From: Pseudoprimorskyibacter insulae
Lineage (GTDB): Bacteria > Pseudomonadota > Alphaproteobacteria > Rhodobacterales > Rhodobacteraceae
Length of the DNA stretch: 64,000 nt
Direction: 5' to 3'
Assembly: GCF_900302505.1 (NCBI RefSeq)
Contig: NZ_OMOJ01000002.1
Coordinates: 372,001-436,000 of the forward strand
A model generated the notes under the pieces. It had not been told where the DNA came from. It saw nothing but the letters and a program-made list of their open reading frames with translations, and searched no databases. Made by a program: the position numbers and the translations under genes. Positions within the stretch are counted from its first letter, which is position 1. Every line of letters begins with the position of its first letter. Below, piece by piece: positions 14,578 to 23,679 of this stretch.

Positions 14578-17500
14578 GTGCGATTTAACAAGCTCAGGCT
14601 AACAGGCTTCAAAAGCTTCGTAGACCCGACCGATCTGTTGATCGCCGACGGGCTTACGGGCGTGGTTGGTCCGAATGGCTGCGGCAAGTCGAACCTGCTG
14701 GAGGCGCTGCGCTGGGTTATGGGCGAAAACCGCCCGACCGCCATGCGCGGCGGCGGGATGGAAGACGTGATCTTTGCCGGTGCCGCCACCCGCCCGGCCC
14801 GGAACTATGCCGAAGTTGCCCTAACGATGGACAATAGCGATCGGGTCGCGCCGTCTGGGTTCAACGATAGTGACCAGCTTGAGATTGTGCGCCGCATCAC
14901 GCGGGATGTGGGCAGCGCCTATAAGGCCAACAGCAAAGACGTCCGGGCCCGCGACATTCAGATGCTGTTCGCCGATGCCTCGACCGGGGCGCATTCGCCC
15001 GCGTTGGTGCGGCAGGGGCAGATTTCAGAACTGATCAACGCCAAACCCAAGAACCGCCGCCGCATTCTTGAAGATGCCGCCGGGATCGGGGGGCTGTATC
15101 AGCGGCGGCATGAGGCCGAGCTGAAGCTAAAGAACACCGAAGCCAACCTGCTGCGCGTCGATGATGTGATTGAACAGCTGGCCGCCCAGTTACAGCAATT
15201 GGCCCGTCAGGCCCGCCAAGCGCAGCGCTATCGCGCCATTGGCGAAGAACTGCGCCGTGCTGAGGCGATGCTGCTTTATCGTCGCTGGCGTGAGGCCGAC
15301 ATGGTCCGGGCTGAGGCGGAAAACGTCATGCGCCAGCGTGTGCAGGACACGGCGCAGGCTGAACGTGCCGCGCGGGAGGCTAACCAAAAACGCGAAGCGC
15401 TGGAACAGACCTTGCCACCGCTACGCGAGGAAGAAGCGATTGCCGCCGCCGTGCTACAAAGGCTTGTGGTGCAGCGGGACGCGATGTCAGAACAAGAGGC
15501 GCGGGCGCAGGAAACCATCGACACGCTGAAACGCCGCATCGTTCAACTGTCGCAGGATATTGAGCGTGAATCGGGTCTGAATCGCGACGCCGGCGAAACC
15601 ATCGAACGGCTTGAGTGGGAGGCGAGGGAACTTGCCAAGGCCAGCGAAGGCCATGATGACAAGCTTGCCGAAGCCGCCGAAGCGGCCCGCGATGCGGCCT
15701 CGGTTCTGCAAGAACGTGAATCCGATCTGGCGATCCTGACCGAAGACGTGGCCCGTTTGGCCGCCCGTCACCAATCGGCGCAGCGGGCTGTGACCGATAG
15801 CCGGACGCGGCACGAAAAGGTCTCGCTTGAATCGGACAAGGCGCGGGACGCTGTTGAAGGCGCGCGCGAGGCGGTCGATCAAGCGTTGGAATTGCGCGAA
15901 GAGGCTGAGGAAAAGCAAGAGGCCGCCGTTCACATGGCCGAACGCGCCGAGGCCCTGTTGGTTGAGGCCGAAGCCGCCCGCGCCGAGGTGCAAACCCGAG
16001 AGGCCGACGCCCGCGCCGTGCGATCTGAGGCGGATGGCGAGGCGAACGCGCTACGGGCTGAGGTTTCGGCGCTGGCCCGCTTGCTGCAACGGGACACGGC
16101 TGAGGGTGGCCAGATCCTTGATGCCCTGCGCGTGGCGCCCGGCTTTGAGAAGGCGTTGGGCGCAGCCTTGGCCGATGATCTGCGGATGCCCGAAGTCCCG
16201 ATTGAGGATGGCCCGTCCGGCTGGGCCAGCCTGCCTGCCTATGACGCGCCGCAGGCCTTGCCCGGTGGGGCGACGCCGCTTGCGCTGCATGTGACCGCGC
16301 CGCAGGTGATGGCGCGGCGCTTGGCGCAAATCGGGGTGGTTGATCCTGATGTCGGCAACGCGCTGCAAGCGCAGCTGTTGCCCGGCCAGCGGCTGGTTAG
16401 CCTTGAGGGCGACATGTGGCGCTGGGACGGGTTCCGCGCTTGGGCCAAGGATGCGTCTTCCTCGGCGGCGATGCGGCTTGAGCAGGTGAACCGGCTGGAA
16501 CAGTTGAAGCAAGAATTGGAGCGGGCCACCGTGCAATCGGATGCTGCCCGCGCCGCGCATGAGTCGTTGACGCGCCGTTTGGCCGATCTGAGCCGTGCCG
16601 ACAAAGAGGCCCGCGAAGCCCGGCGTGAGGCCGATCAACAGGTCACCCAAGCCACCCGCGCGTTGAACAAGGCCGAATCCGATTGCGACATGGCCCGCAA
16701 TCGGCTGGAAAGCCTGACCATGGCCGTCAAACGCTATGATGATGAACTGACTTTTGCCCGCCAGCAGATGATTGAGGCGGAACGCGGCGTGTCGGAGTTG
16801 CCGGATCTCGACGCCGCCCGCGATCAGGTTGAGGCGGTGAAGGTCACGGTCGAAGCGTCGCGCATGATGATGATGACCAAACGGTCTGCCCATGACGAAA
16901 TTCGCCGCGAAGGCGATGCGCGGACTGGCCGTGCGCAGCGCGTGACCAAGGAACTGAGCGGCTGGCGCCACCGTTTGGACACCGCCGAAAAGCGCAGTTC
17001 TGAATTGATGGAACGCCGCGAGGCGACCGAGGAAGAGCTGTCCGAAGCGCTGGAAGTGCCTACCGAACTGGCCGAAAAGCGCGAAGAACTGTCCGAGGCG
17101 ATCGAAACCGCCGAAGAGCGCCGCAGCGCCGCCGCCGATAAGCTGGCCGAGGCCGAAACGACCCTGCGCGATGCCGACCATGCGGCCCGTGATGGGGACC
17201 GCATCGCGTCGGAAGCACGAGAAGCGCGGGCGCGGGCCGAGGCCAAGACCGAAGCCGCCCGCGAAGCGGTGCGCAGTGCAGAGGCGCGGATCGCTGAGGA
17301 ACAAGACACCAAGCCCGCCGTCTTGTTGGAACGGCTGGCGGTTGATCCTGATGACATGCCCGATGCCGAAGGGCTGGAAAATGACATTGGCCGTCTAAAG
17401 CGCCAGCGTGACGCCTTGGGCGCGGTGAACCTGCGGGCAGAAGAGGACGCCAAAGAGGTTCAGACCGAACACGATACTTTGGTTTCGGAAAAGGCCGACC

Positions 17501-18036
17501 TGGAAGAGGCGATCAAGACCCTGCGCACCGGCATTTCCAGCCTGAACCGCGAAGGGCGTGAACGCCTTCTGACCGCCTTTGAACAGGTAAATAGCAACTT
17601 TTCGCTGCTGTTCACGCACTTGTTTGGCGGGGGTGAGGCCAATCTGGTGATGGTCGAAAGCGAAGATCCGCTGGATGCCGGTCTGGAAATCATGTGTCAA
17701 CCGCCGGGCAAGAAGCTGTCGACCCTGTCGCTGCTGTCGGGCGGGGAACAGACGCTGACCGCGATGGCGCTGATCTTTGCGGTCTTCCTTGCCAACCCCG
17801 CGCCGATCTGCGTGCTGGACGAAGTTGACGCGCCGCTGGACGATGCCAACGTTACCCGTTTCTGCGACTTGCTGGACGAAATGACCCGCCGGACCGAAAC
17901 GCGCTTTTTGATCATCACCCACCACGCCGTCACCATGAGCCGGATGGACCGGCTGTTTGGGGTGACGATGCAGGAACAGGGCGTCAGCCAGCTTGTTTCG
18001 GTCGATCTGAGCAAGGCCGCCGCGATGGTGGCCTAA
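14578..18036 (+). CDS. smc: Chromosome segregation protein SMC
   Basis: The long ATPase of the SMC-ScpAB condensin. The N-terminal head has Walker A GPNGCGKSN (about residues 31-39). Two long coiled-coil arms rich in Glu, Ala and Arg flank a short hinge (about 500-660). The C-terminal head has the LSGGEQ signature (about 1053) and Walker B with CVLDEVDAPLDDANV. I choose the GTG at 14578, giving (M)RFNKLRLTGFKSFVDPT, because this is where family members normally begin and AGAGGCAG lies upstream; length is then 1152 residues. An ATG 11 codons upstream is possible. scpA and scpB are not in the window. Confidence 0.97.
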   Translation: MRFNKLRLTGFKSFVDPTDLLIADGLTGVVGPNGCGKSNLLEALRWVMGENRPTAMRGGGMEDVIFAGAATRPARNYAEVALTMDNSDRVAPSGFNDSDQLEIVRRITRDVGSAYKANSKDVRARDIQMLFADASTGAHSPALVRQGQISELINAKPKNRRRILEDAAGIGGLYQRRHEAELKLKNTEANLLRVDDVIEQLAAQLQQLARQARQAQRYRAIGEELRRAEAMLLYRRWREADMVRAEAENVMRQRVQDTAQAERAAREANQKREALEQTLPPLREEEAIAAAVLQRLVVQRDAMSEQEARAQETIDTLKRRIVQLSQDIERESGLNRDAGETIERLEWEARELAKASEGHDDKLAEAAEAARDAASVLQERESDLAILTEDVARLAARHQSAQRAVTDSRTRHEKVSLESDKARDAVEGAREAVDQALELREEAEEKQEAAVHMAERAEALLVEAEAARAEVQTREADARAVRSEADGEANALRAEVSALARLLQRDTAEGGQILDALRVAPGFEKALGAALADDLRMPEVPIEDGPSGWASLPAYDAPQALPGGATPLALHVTAPQVMARRLAQIGVVDPDVGNALQAQLLPGQRLVSLEGDMWRWDGFRAWAKDASSSAAMRLEQVNRLEQLKQELERATVQSDAARAAHESLTRRLADLSRADKEAREARREADQQVTQATRALNKAESDCDMARNRLESLTMAVKRYDDELTFARQQMIEAERGVSELPDLDAARDQVEAVKVTVEASRMMMMTKRSAHDEIRREGDARTGRAQRVTKELSGWRHRLDTAEKRSSELMERREATEEELSEALEVPTELAEKREELSEAIETAEERRSAAADKLAEAETTLRDADHAARDGDRIASEAREARARAEAKTEAAREAVRSAEARIAEEQDTKPAVLLERLAVDPDDMPDAEGLENDIGRLKRQRDALGAVNLRAEEDAKEVQTEHDTLVSEKADLEEAIKTLRTGISSLNREGRERLLTAFEQVNSNFSLLFTHLFGGGEANLVMVESEDPLDAGLEIMCQPPGKKLSTLSLLSGGEQTLTAMALIFAVFLANPAPICVLDEVDAPLDDANVTRFCDLLDEMTRRTETRFLIITHHAVTMSRMDRLFGVTMQEQGVSQLVSVDLSKAAAMVA

Positions 18037-18039
18037 GGC

Positions 18040-19542
18040 TCAGGCCAGCAGGTCGAACGCCTCCGCCCCTGTGACTTGGACCATCAGGCTGGTTTCGGCG
18101 GCGCCATCCACCAAAGCCCAGATGATCTGGCCGGTTGGTTTGTAGATCACGAACGCCTCTTGCAGATCGGCCTGACCTGCGCCCGTGGTGTTGGCAAGGT
18201 TGACCTGGAAGTTGGCCTTGGTCGCGCCCGACTGGCCAAAGACCAGAACGTCACCATCGGCGGCGCTATAGTCCTGAAGCCAGTCCGATCCGTGCCCTTC
18301 CACGCCCAAGTGATAGAACCGGTCCGCGCCGTCGCCGCCATTCACCCGGTCATAGCCGAAGCCGCCGTTGATGAAGTCATTGCCCGCGCCGCCAAAGATC
18401 AGGTCCGACCACGCGCCGCCTGACAATTCGTCATCGCCGCCTTGGCCGATCAGCTCATCGACGCCAAACCCGCCCAGCAGGGTATCATTGCCGTCCATGC
18501 CGTAGATCAGGTCGTTGCCATAGCCGCCATCGACATAGTCGTTGCCCGCGCCGGCATAGACCAGATCGCGCAGATCATAGGCCGAGGTGCCGCCATAGAT
18601 CATATCGTCGCCATCGCCGCCATTCAGCGTGTCTTTGCCATCGGCACCATCCAGCGTGTCATTGCCGCCGTTGCCGTTTAGCGTGTCATCACCATCAAGG
18701 CCTGTCAGGCTATCGGCGGCATCCGTGCCGTTGCGTTGAACCGGGGCGGCGGAGGCCTTAATCCGCAGGTCATCGTAGCTATAGGTCAGGACAGATGGAT
18801 CACCGGCGAAGTTCTGATAATTCAGTTCAATCGCTTCGACATTTGTGATGGTCAGCGCATCCCATCTGCCGCGCGATAGGGTCAGCTCGCCTTCGGTCAG
18901 CGAAAGCGTATAGCCGGACAGTTCATAACTGTCATAAAGCATGACAGTATCAAACCCCGCGCCGCCGTTCACAGTGACCAATCCGTCGTTGTAGGTGACA
19001 TGATCGTTGCCCTGCCCGGTGGCATAGGTCTTTTCCTGAAGCGCCCAGAAGGTGTCATTCTCGGTGATGATCGGGTTTGTCAGATCCTGAAGCGATATGG
19101 GCGTGCTGGGGGCAAAACTGCCTTGGGCCGTGCCTGCGCTGGAAATGGACTTGTTGAAGGCCTGAACATCGGCAACTGAATTGAACGGCCCGATCTGGTC
19201 GCCGCCAAGGCTGAAGACGTAGGACTTCATCACATTTACGTTGTCGACGGACAGGATCACGCCGCTAAAGCCGCCGCCGCTGATTTGACCAAGGCGGTAA
19301 TCGGCGAAGGTGCCGGGATAGGTTTGCAAGGTGCCGTAGTCGTCGATGGTCATCGACGCGATTTCGCCTAGGCCCAGATAGACGAATGGCAGCTCGCCCG
19401 ATGGGGCCATGCCCACCGTATAGCTTAGGTGGCTGTTGTGTTCGTTCATTGCCACGATATGCGCCTGCGTTGGCGCGACACCGATCAAGGTATCGTTGCT
19501 GTCATAGGACAGAACGAACCCGTTCAACGTATAAGTTGTCAT
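18040..19542 (-). CDS. RTX calcium-binding repeat protein, probably secreted by type I route
   Basis: A 500-residue acidic protein. Residues about 275-405 hold a run of GGxGxDxLx nonapeptides (for example GGNDTLDGADGKD and GGAGNDFINGGFG) that form a calcium-loaded beta-roll. The N-terminal ~140 residues are of unknown type; the C-terminal ~90 residues carry the kind of Asp-rich segment (DYSAADGDVLVFG) that precedes type I secretion signals. No Sec signal peptide is present. No ABC exporter, membrane fusion protein or acyltransferase is nearby. Sixteen bp upstream lies a lytic transglycosylase gene on the same strand, so the two may be co-transcribed. No recognisable protease or lipase domain was found. 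Confidence 0.88.
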   Translation of the reverse strand: MTTYTLNGFVLSYDSNDTLIGVAPTQAHIVAMNEHNSHLSYTVGMAPSGELPFVYLGLGEIASMTIDDYGTLQTYPGTFADYRLGQISGGGFSGVILSVDNVNVMKSYVFSLGGDQIGPFNSVADVQAFNKSISSAGTAQGSFAPSTPISLQDLTNPIITENDTFWALQEKTYATGQGNDHVTYNDGLVTVNGGAGFDTVMLYDSYELSGYTLSLTEGELTLSRGRWDALTITNVEAIELNYQNFAGDPSVLTYSYDDLRIKASAAPVQRNGTDAADSLTGLDGDDTLNGNGGNDTLDGADGKDTLNGGDGDDMIYGGTSAYDLRDLVYAGAGNDYVDGGYGNDLIYGMDGNDTLLGGFGVDELIGQGGDDELSGGAWSDLIFGGAGNDFINGGFGYDRVNGGDGADRFYHLGVEGHGSDWLQDYSAADGDVLVFGQSGATKANFQVNLANTTGAGQADLQEAFVIYKPTGQIIWALVDGAAETSLMVQVTGAEAFDLLA

Positions 19543-19558
19543 TTATGTTTTGATCTTA

Positions 19559-20731
19559 TTACAGGCGGTTAAGCAGGGCAGGGGTTGGCCAGGCGTCGAC
19601 GGGCATGCCGAGTTTTGCTTGCACGTCGCGCACAGCGGCCCGGGTGTTTGCGCCAAGGATTCCGTCAATTTTACCAACGTCATAGCCGCGCGCGGACAAT
19701 TTCTGTTGCAGTTGCTTCATCTGGTTGCTGCTTAGACCCGGTTCAGGGTTGCCCGCATCATAGATCGGCGCACCTTCTAGGCGCGTGGCGAAATAGGCTG
19801 CGGTGGTGACATAGACAAAACTCTGGTTCCACTCGAAATACACATTGAAGTTCGGGTAGGCGATAAAGGCCGGGCCTTTGCGCCCCTGCGGAATGATGAC
19901 CGAGGCAGGCAGGTTGCTAGCGCCCAACGACCCGCTGCGCGGACGCACGCCCAATCGCGCCCAGTCCGAAACAGAGCGCGTGGTTTCCAGACCGGTCAGT
20001 GACCAATCCAGATTGTCCGGCAGAACCACCTCCTGCAGCCACGGCTCATTCGCGCGCCAGCCAAGGCTTTTGAGCATTTTGGCCCCGGACAACAGCGCAT
20101 CCGCGGCTGAGGTTTTCAGCGTGACATGGCCGTCGCCATCACCGTCCACACCATTGGTCAGGATGTCTTCGGGCAGCATCTGCACCATCCCGATTTCACC
20201 CGCCCAAGCTCCCGTGGTTTGGGTCGGGCTGAAATCGCCATGTTCATAGAGTTCCAGCGCGGCAAAGATCTGCGGGCGGAACAGTTCCGGGCGGCGGCAA
20301 TCATGGGCCAGCGTGACCAGCGAATTGAGCGTGTTGAAATTGCCCTGAAACGCGCCGAAATCGGTTTCAAACGCCCAGAAGGCGGTTAGAACCCCGCGCG
20401 AAACACCGTATTCACGCTCCATCCGATCAAAGATCGAGGCGTATTTGCGCAGGTTCGCCCGCCCCCCGTCGATCCGGTTCTGGCTGATCAGCTTGCGGGA
20501 AAAGTCGACAAAGGTCGATTGAAAGATCCCTTGCGCCCGGTCGGCCTTAAGCGTGGCGCCGTCTTGGCGGGCAGAGGCAAAAAACCGGTCTACGGTCGCG
20601 CTGTTGTGACCTTTTTGGACGGCTTCCTTTTTTAGCCCTGCCACAAAGGACGAAAAGCTGCCGCCGCAGGGCACCTGAGCCAAGGAAGGTGTTGCCAATG
20701 TCAGTGCTGCAATAAGTGCCAGTGCCCGCAT
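19559..20731 (-). CDS. Lytic murein transglycosylase, MltB family, with peptidoglycan-binding domain
   Basis: A 390-residue exported enzyme that cleaves glycan strands of murein. A Sec signal peptide (MRALALIAALTLATPSLAQ) is followed by the SLT_2 catalytic domain with the presumed catalytic Glu in AFWAFETDFG, and the conserved WAGEIGMVQMLP. The C-terminus has a PG_binding_1 module (about 330-390, MKQLQQKLSARGYDVGKIDGILG). There is no lipobox, so it is periplasmic and soluble. It sits 16 bp upstream of the RTX gene. Remodelling of the wall for secretion or assembly is a possible reason for the pairing. The region to its right is shared with the divergent orphan receiver gene. Confidence 0.93.
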   Translation of the reverse strand: MRALALIAALTLATPSLAQVPCGGSFSSFVAGLKKEAVQKGHNSATVDRFFASARQDGATLKADRAQGIFQSTFVDFSRKLISQNRIDGGRANLRKYASIFDRMEREYGVSRGVLTAFWAFETDFGAFQGNFNTLNSLVTLAHDCRRPELFRPQIFAALELYEHGDFSPTQTTGAWAGEIGMVQMLPEDILTNGVDGDGDGHVTLKTSAADALLSGAKMLKSLGWRANEPWLQEVVLPDNLDWSLTGLETTRSVSDWARLGVRPRSGSLGASNLPASVIIPQGRKGPAFIAYPNFNVYFEWNQSFVYVTTAAYFATRLEGAPIYDAGNPEPGLSSNQMKQLQQKLSARGYDVGKIDGILGANTRAAVRDVQAKLGMPVDAWPTPALLNRL

Positions 20732-20853
20732 GAAAAGCCCCTAAGATCTATACGTTTGGGGCACATTACCAATCCGGCGTGCTTTGGCAAAGTCACATCC
20801 ACATGACGGGGCGGCATATTTTCGCCAAATACGCGGCGTTGTCGCACGTTCTT

Positions 20854-20868
20854 TTAATGTCCGGTTAA
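20854..20868. promoter_or_regulatory. CtrA-type box TTAA-N7-TTAA
   Basis: TTAATGTCCGGTTAA is an exact TTAA-N7-TTAA match, the full CtrA recognition site, 73 bp before the orphan receiver start and 123 bp from the divergent transglycosylase start. A further TTAA follows at 20871. Confidence 0.55.
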
Positions 20869-20940
20869 TGTTAACGGAATGTTATTGATTTGCAGGTCAT
20901 CTGTTCAAAGAGGTGGGCCAACACCACCCGGATCAGGTAC

Positions 20941-21303
20941 ATGAACATTCTTATCGTAGAAGAGCAGCCCGAACTGGGGGCCTTGTGGGCCCGTCATCTA
21001 TCGCGTTTCGGCGCGCAGGTGCGGCTGGCCACGTCGGAACAGACCGCGTTTCAGGCGTTGCGCGAAGATGCGTTTGCGGTTGTCGTGCTAGACCTTGGGC
21101 TGGCCGACAATGGCGCAATGTCGGTGTCCGACTTCGCCAGTTATCGTCAGCCAGACGCCCGGATCATTTTTGTCACCAACGCCACCTTCTTTTCAGATGC
21201 GGCAATCTTTCGGCATTGCGCCAACGCCTGTGCCTATGTGCCGTCCTACACCCCGCCCGAAGATCTGGCCGCGATCGTGGAACATTACGCGACCCGCGCC
21301 TAA
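20941..21303 (+). CDS. Stand-alone response-regulator receiver domain without the switch lysine
   Basis: A 120-residue single receiver domain with no output domain. Glu7-Glu8 stand at the acidic pocket, Asp51 (VVLDLG) is the phosphorylation site and Thr79 (IIFVTN) the switch residue. Where a lysine (as in VKPF) should follow, the text reads CAYVPSYTPPEDL, so the invariant lysine is replaced, apparently by Ser102. This predicts altered phosphorylation kinetics or a phosphorylation-independent role. The start MNILIVEEQPELG at 20941 is the standard beginning. A CtrA box is 73 bp upstream. I recall similar proteins in other roseobacters, but no function is known to me. Confidence 0.88.
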   Translation: MNILIVEEQPELGALWARHLSRFGAQVRLATSEQTAFQALREDAFAVVVLDLGLADNGAMSVSDFASYRQPDARIIFVTNATFFSDAAIFRHCANACAYVPSYTPPEDLAAIVEHYATRA

Positions 21304-21305
21304 GC

Positions 21306-22280
21306 TCAGCCGCGCCCGTGCGGTGCGTTGAAATCGGGGCGCGGATTGATCGGAATGATCCGGTTGGGATTAATCGTGTCGTGGCTATAGTGGTAGTGCC
21401 GCACGAAATGGTCGAAATGCACGGTGTCCGCGACGCCCGGCACTTGGTACAGTTCGCGCAAATATCCCCACAGGTTCGGGAAATCGACGATCCGGTTGCG
21501 GTTGCACTTGAAGTGTTGGTGATAGACCAGATCAAACCGGATCAGCGTGGTGAACAGGCGCCAGTCGGCCTCGGTCAGGTGATCACCGGTCAGATAGCGG
21601 TTCTCGGCCAGCAGCCCTTCGATCCAGTCCAGACTGTCGAACAGGGGGTAAACCGCGCCGTCATATGCCTCTTGCGAGGTGGCGAACCCAGCTTTGTAGA
21701 CGCCGTTGTTCACGGTGTCATAGATGCGGGTGTTGATCGCTTCGATCTGGTCGCGCAGGGCCTCGGGCCAATAGTCCGCCGTGTTCCCGGTGATGCCATC
21801 AAAGGCGCTGTTGAACATGCGGATGATTTCCGAACTTTCGTTCGACACGATGGTTTCGCGCTGTTTGTCCCACAGGATCGGCACGGTCACGCGGCCCGAA
21901 ATGCCCGGATCGGCCTTGAGGTAGATGTCCCGCAGGAATTTCTTACCATAGAGCGTGTCGCCCGTGGCCCCGTCGAAATCATCGGCAAAGGTCCAGCCGT
22001 CTGTCAGCATGTCGGGATGCACGACCGACACCGTGATGTGATCTTCCAGCCCTTTCAGCGCGCGGAATACCAAGGTGCGGTGCGCCCATGGGCAGGCATG
22101 ACTGACGTATAGGTGATAGCGCCCGGTTTCGGCCTGAAACCCGCCCTGACCCGAAGGCCCGGCGCTGCCATCCGGGGTGATCCAATTGCGGAAACCGGCT
22201 GTGCTCCGCACGAACTTACCCCCGGTCGATTTGGTATCGTACCAGATGTCTTCCCATTTGCCGTTCACCAGCTGGCCCAT
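21306..22280 (-). CDS. Glutathionyl-hydroquinone reductase (omega/Xi-class glutathione transferase)
   Basis: A 324-residue cytoplasmic enzyme that reduces glutathionyl-hydroquinones and similar adducts with glutathione. The catalytic motif CPWAHR is at residues 63-68, with Cys63 as nucleophile. The C-terminal helical GST domain holds AFDGITGNTADYWPEALRDQIEAI and RYLTGDHLTEADWRLFTTLIRFD. The long loop before the active site (STAGFRNWITPDGSAGPSG) is characteristic of this family. The gene is convergent with the receiver gene; the two stops are only 2 bp apart. Confidence 0.95.
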   Translation of the reverse strand: MGQLVNGKWEDIWYDTKSTGGKFVRSTAGFRNWITPDGSAGPSGQGGFQAETGRYHLYVSHACPWAHRTLVFRALKGLEDHITVSVVHPDMLTDGWTFADDFDGATGDTLYGKKFLRDIYLKADPGISGRVTVPILWDKQRETIVSNESSEIIRMFNSAFDGITGNTADYWPEALRDQIEAINTRIYDTVNNGVYKAGFATSQEAYDGAVYPLFDSLDWIEGLLAENRYLTGDHLTEADWRLFTTLIRFDLVYHQHFKCNRNRIVDFPNLWGYLRELYQVPGVADTVHFDHFVRHYHYSHDTINPNRIIPINPRPDFNAPHGRG

Positions 22281-22372
22281 CGCCGCCTCCTGTCATTGCT
22301 GCCCTAGACCTAGCCGAAATCCCACTTGGGAAAAGCGCCACAGCCGCGCAAATGCTCTGCGTAGGTGCACAG

Positions 22373-23632
22373 TTAGATCAGAACGCCGCCAAGAAACCCC
22401 AAAACCGCGCAAGTGGCCAGTGTCAGGAGGACGCCGTGCTTCATCCACAGCAGCAAGATTCCCGCAACCAGTGCGAGCATGGCGGCCAGAGGGTTGAGGC
22501 TGGCCACGTCCGGCGCCAGAACCTGCATCCAGCCGACGGTCAGATCCGATGTTTCAGTGAACAGCGTGTGGATGGCAAACCAGATCGACAGGTTCAGGAT
22601 CACGCCAACAACCGCCGCCGTGATCGCCGCCAGCGCGGCCCGCAATCGATGGCGCGAGGCGATCCAGTCGATATAGGGCGCACCTGCGAAGACCCACAGA
22701 AAGCAGGGCGCGAAGGTGGCCCATAACGTGACCACGGCTGCGAACGTTCCAAACCAAAGGTTCAAGGCCCCGTCCGCGCGGGCTCCCGCCAGAAAGCCCA
22801 CGAACTCCGTCACAAGGATCAGCGGGCCGGGGGTGGTTTCGGCTAGGCCGAGGCCGTCGATCATCTCGGGCGCGGAAAGCCAGCCTTTGGCGTGCACAGC
22901 ATCTTGCGCCATATAGGCCAGAACCGCGTAGGCCCCGCCGAAAGTGACGGTTGCGAGCTTTGAGAAGAACACGCCGATCTCGGCAAAGATCGGCATCGGC
23001 CCAAAGGCCAGCGCGCCAATCGGCAGCCACCAGATCGCCAGCCAGATCAGGATCGTGCGCAGGGTGTCTGTGGGCTTGACTGTCACGGGCGCGTTGGCAG
23101 GATCAGCCTCGCCGCCCATGGCCAGCCCGTACAGGCCAGCGGCCAGAACCACCAAGGGGAAGGGCAGCGCAAATGCGAAAAGTGCGAGGAAGGCCAAGCC
23201 CGCAATGATCCAATGCGCCCGCGCCTTCAGCCCCTTTTTCGACACCTTCACCAACGCCTCGAACACCATCACCATGGCGGCGGCTTTGATGCCGGTAAAC
23301 ACCGCTTCCCACGCGGGAACGGCGCCGACCAGCGCATAAAGCATCGACAACGCAAGGATCACAAACGCGCCTGGCAGCACGAACAGAAGGCCAGCCGTCA
23401 AGCCTCCGCGCACCCCGTGCATTTTCCAGCCGCAATAGGTGGCAACCTGCATCGCCTCTGGCCCCGGCAGCAACATGCAGAACGACAGCGCGTTCAGGTA
23501 CTCACGTTCCGTCAGCCAGCGGTTCTCATCGACGACGATCCGGTGCATCAGCCCGATTTGCGCGGCAGGCCCGCCAAAGGACAGAATGCCGATCTTGGCC
23601 CAAACCGGCAGGGCGTCGCGCAACGAGGTCAT
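22373..23632 (-). CDS. chrA: Chromate transporter ChrA, bidomain form
   Basis: Inner-membrane protein of the CHR superfamily, which exports chromate in proven members. The 419-residue form has two homologous CHR domains: the first starts WAKIGILSFGGPAAQIGLMH, with LLPGPEAMQVATY; the second starts FFSKLATVTFGGAYAVLAYM, with GLAETTPGPLILVTEFVGFL. Both FGG and PGP motifs are intact in each half. I start at the ATG at 23632 (MTSLRDALPVW), which has GGAG 8 bp upstream; an ATG four codons earlier lacks a ribosome site. No chrB or other metal-resistance gene is nearby, so physiological chromate resistance is only inferred. Confidence 0.94.
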   Translation of the reverse strand: MTSLRDALPVWAKIGILSFGGPAAQIGLMHRIVVDENRWLTEREYLNALSFCMLLPGPEAMQVATYCGWKMHGVRGGLTAGLLFVLPGAFVILALSMLYALVGAVPAWEAVFTGIKAAAMVMVFEALVKVSKKGLKARAHWIIAGLAFLALFAFALPFPLVVLAAGLYGLAMGGEADPANAPVTVKPTDTLRTILIWLAIWWLPIGALAFGPMPIFAEIGVFFSKLATVTFGGAYAVLAYMAQDAVHAKGWLSAPEMIDGLGLAETTPGPLILVTEFVGFLAGARADGALNLWFGTFAAVVTLWATFAPCFLWVFAGAPYIDWIASRHRLRAALAAITAAVVGVILNLSIWFAIHTLFTETSDLTVGWMQVLAPDVASLNPLAAMLALVAGILLLWMKHGVLLTLATCAVLGFLGGVLI

Positions 23633-23679
23633 CTTGGTCTCCAATAGGGGCCGCGCCCCGTTACGCGATGTTTATGACG

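Noticed and set aside
18380-18700. Periodic repeats that at first look like a tandem array or CRISPR
   Set aside because: The 27-bp periodicity is the codon pattern of RTX nonapeptides (GGxGxDxLx) on the minus strand; the repeats are imperfect and lie within a coding frame.
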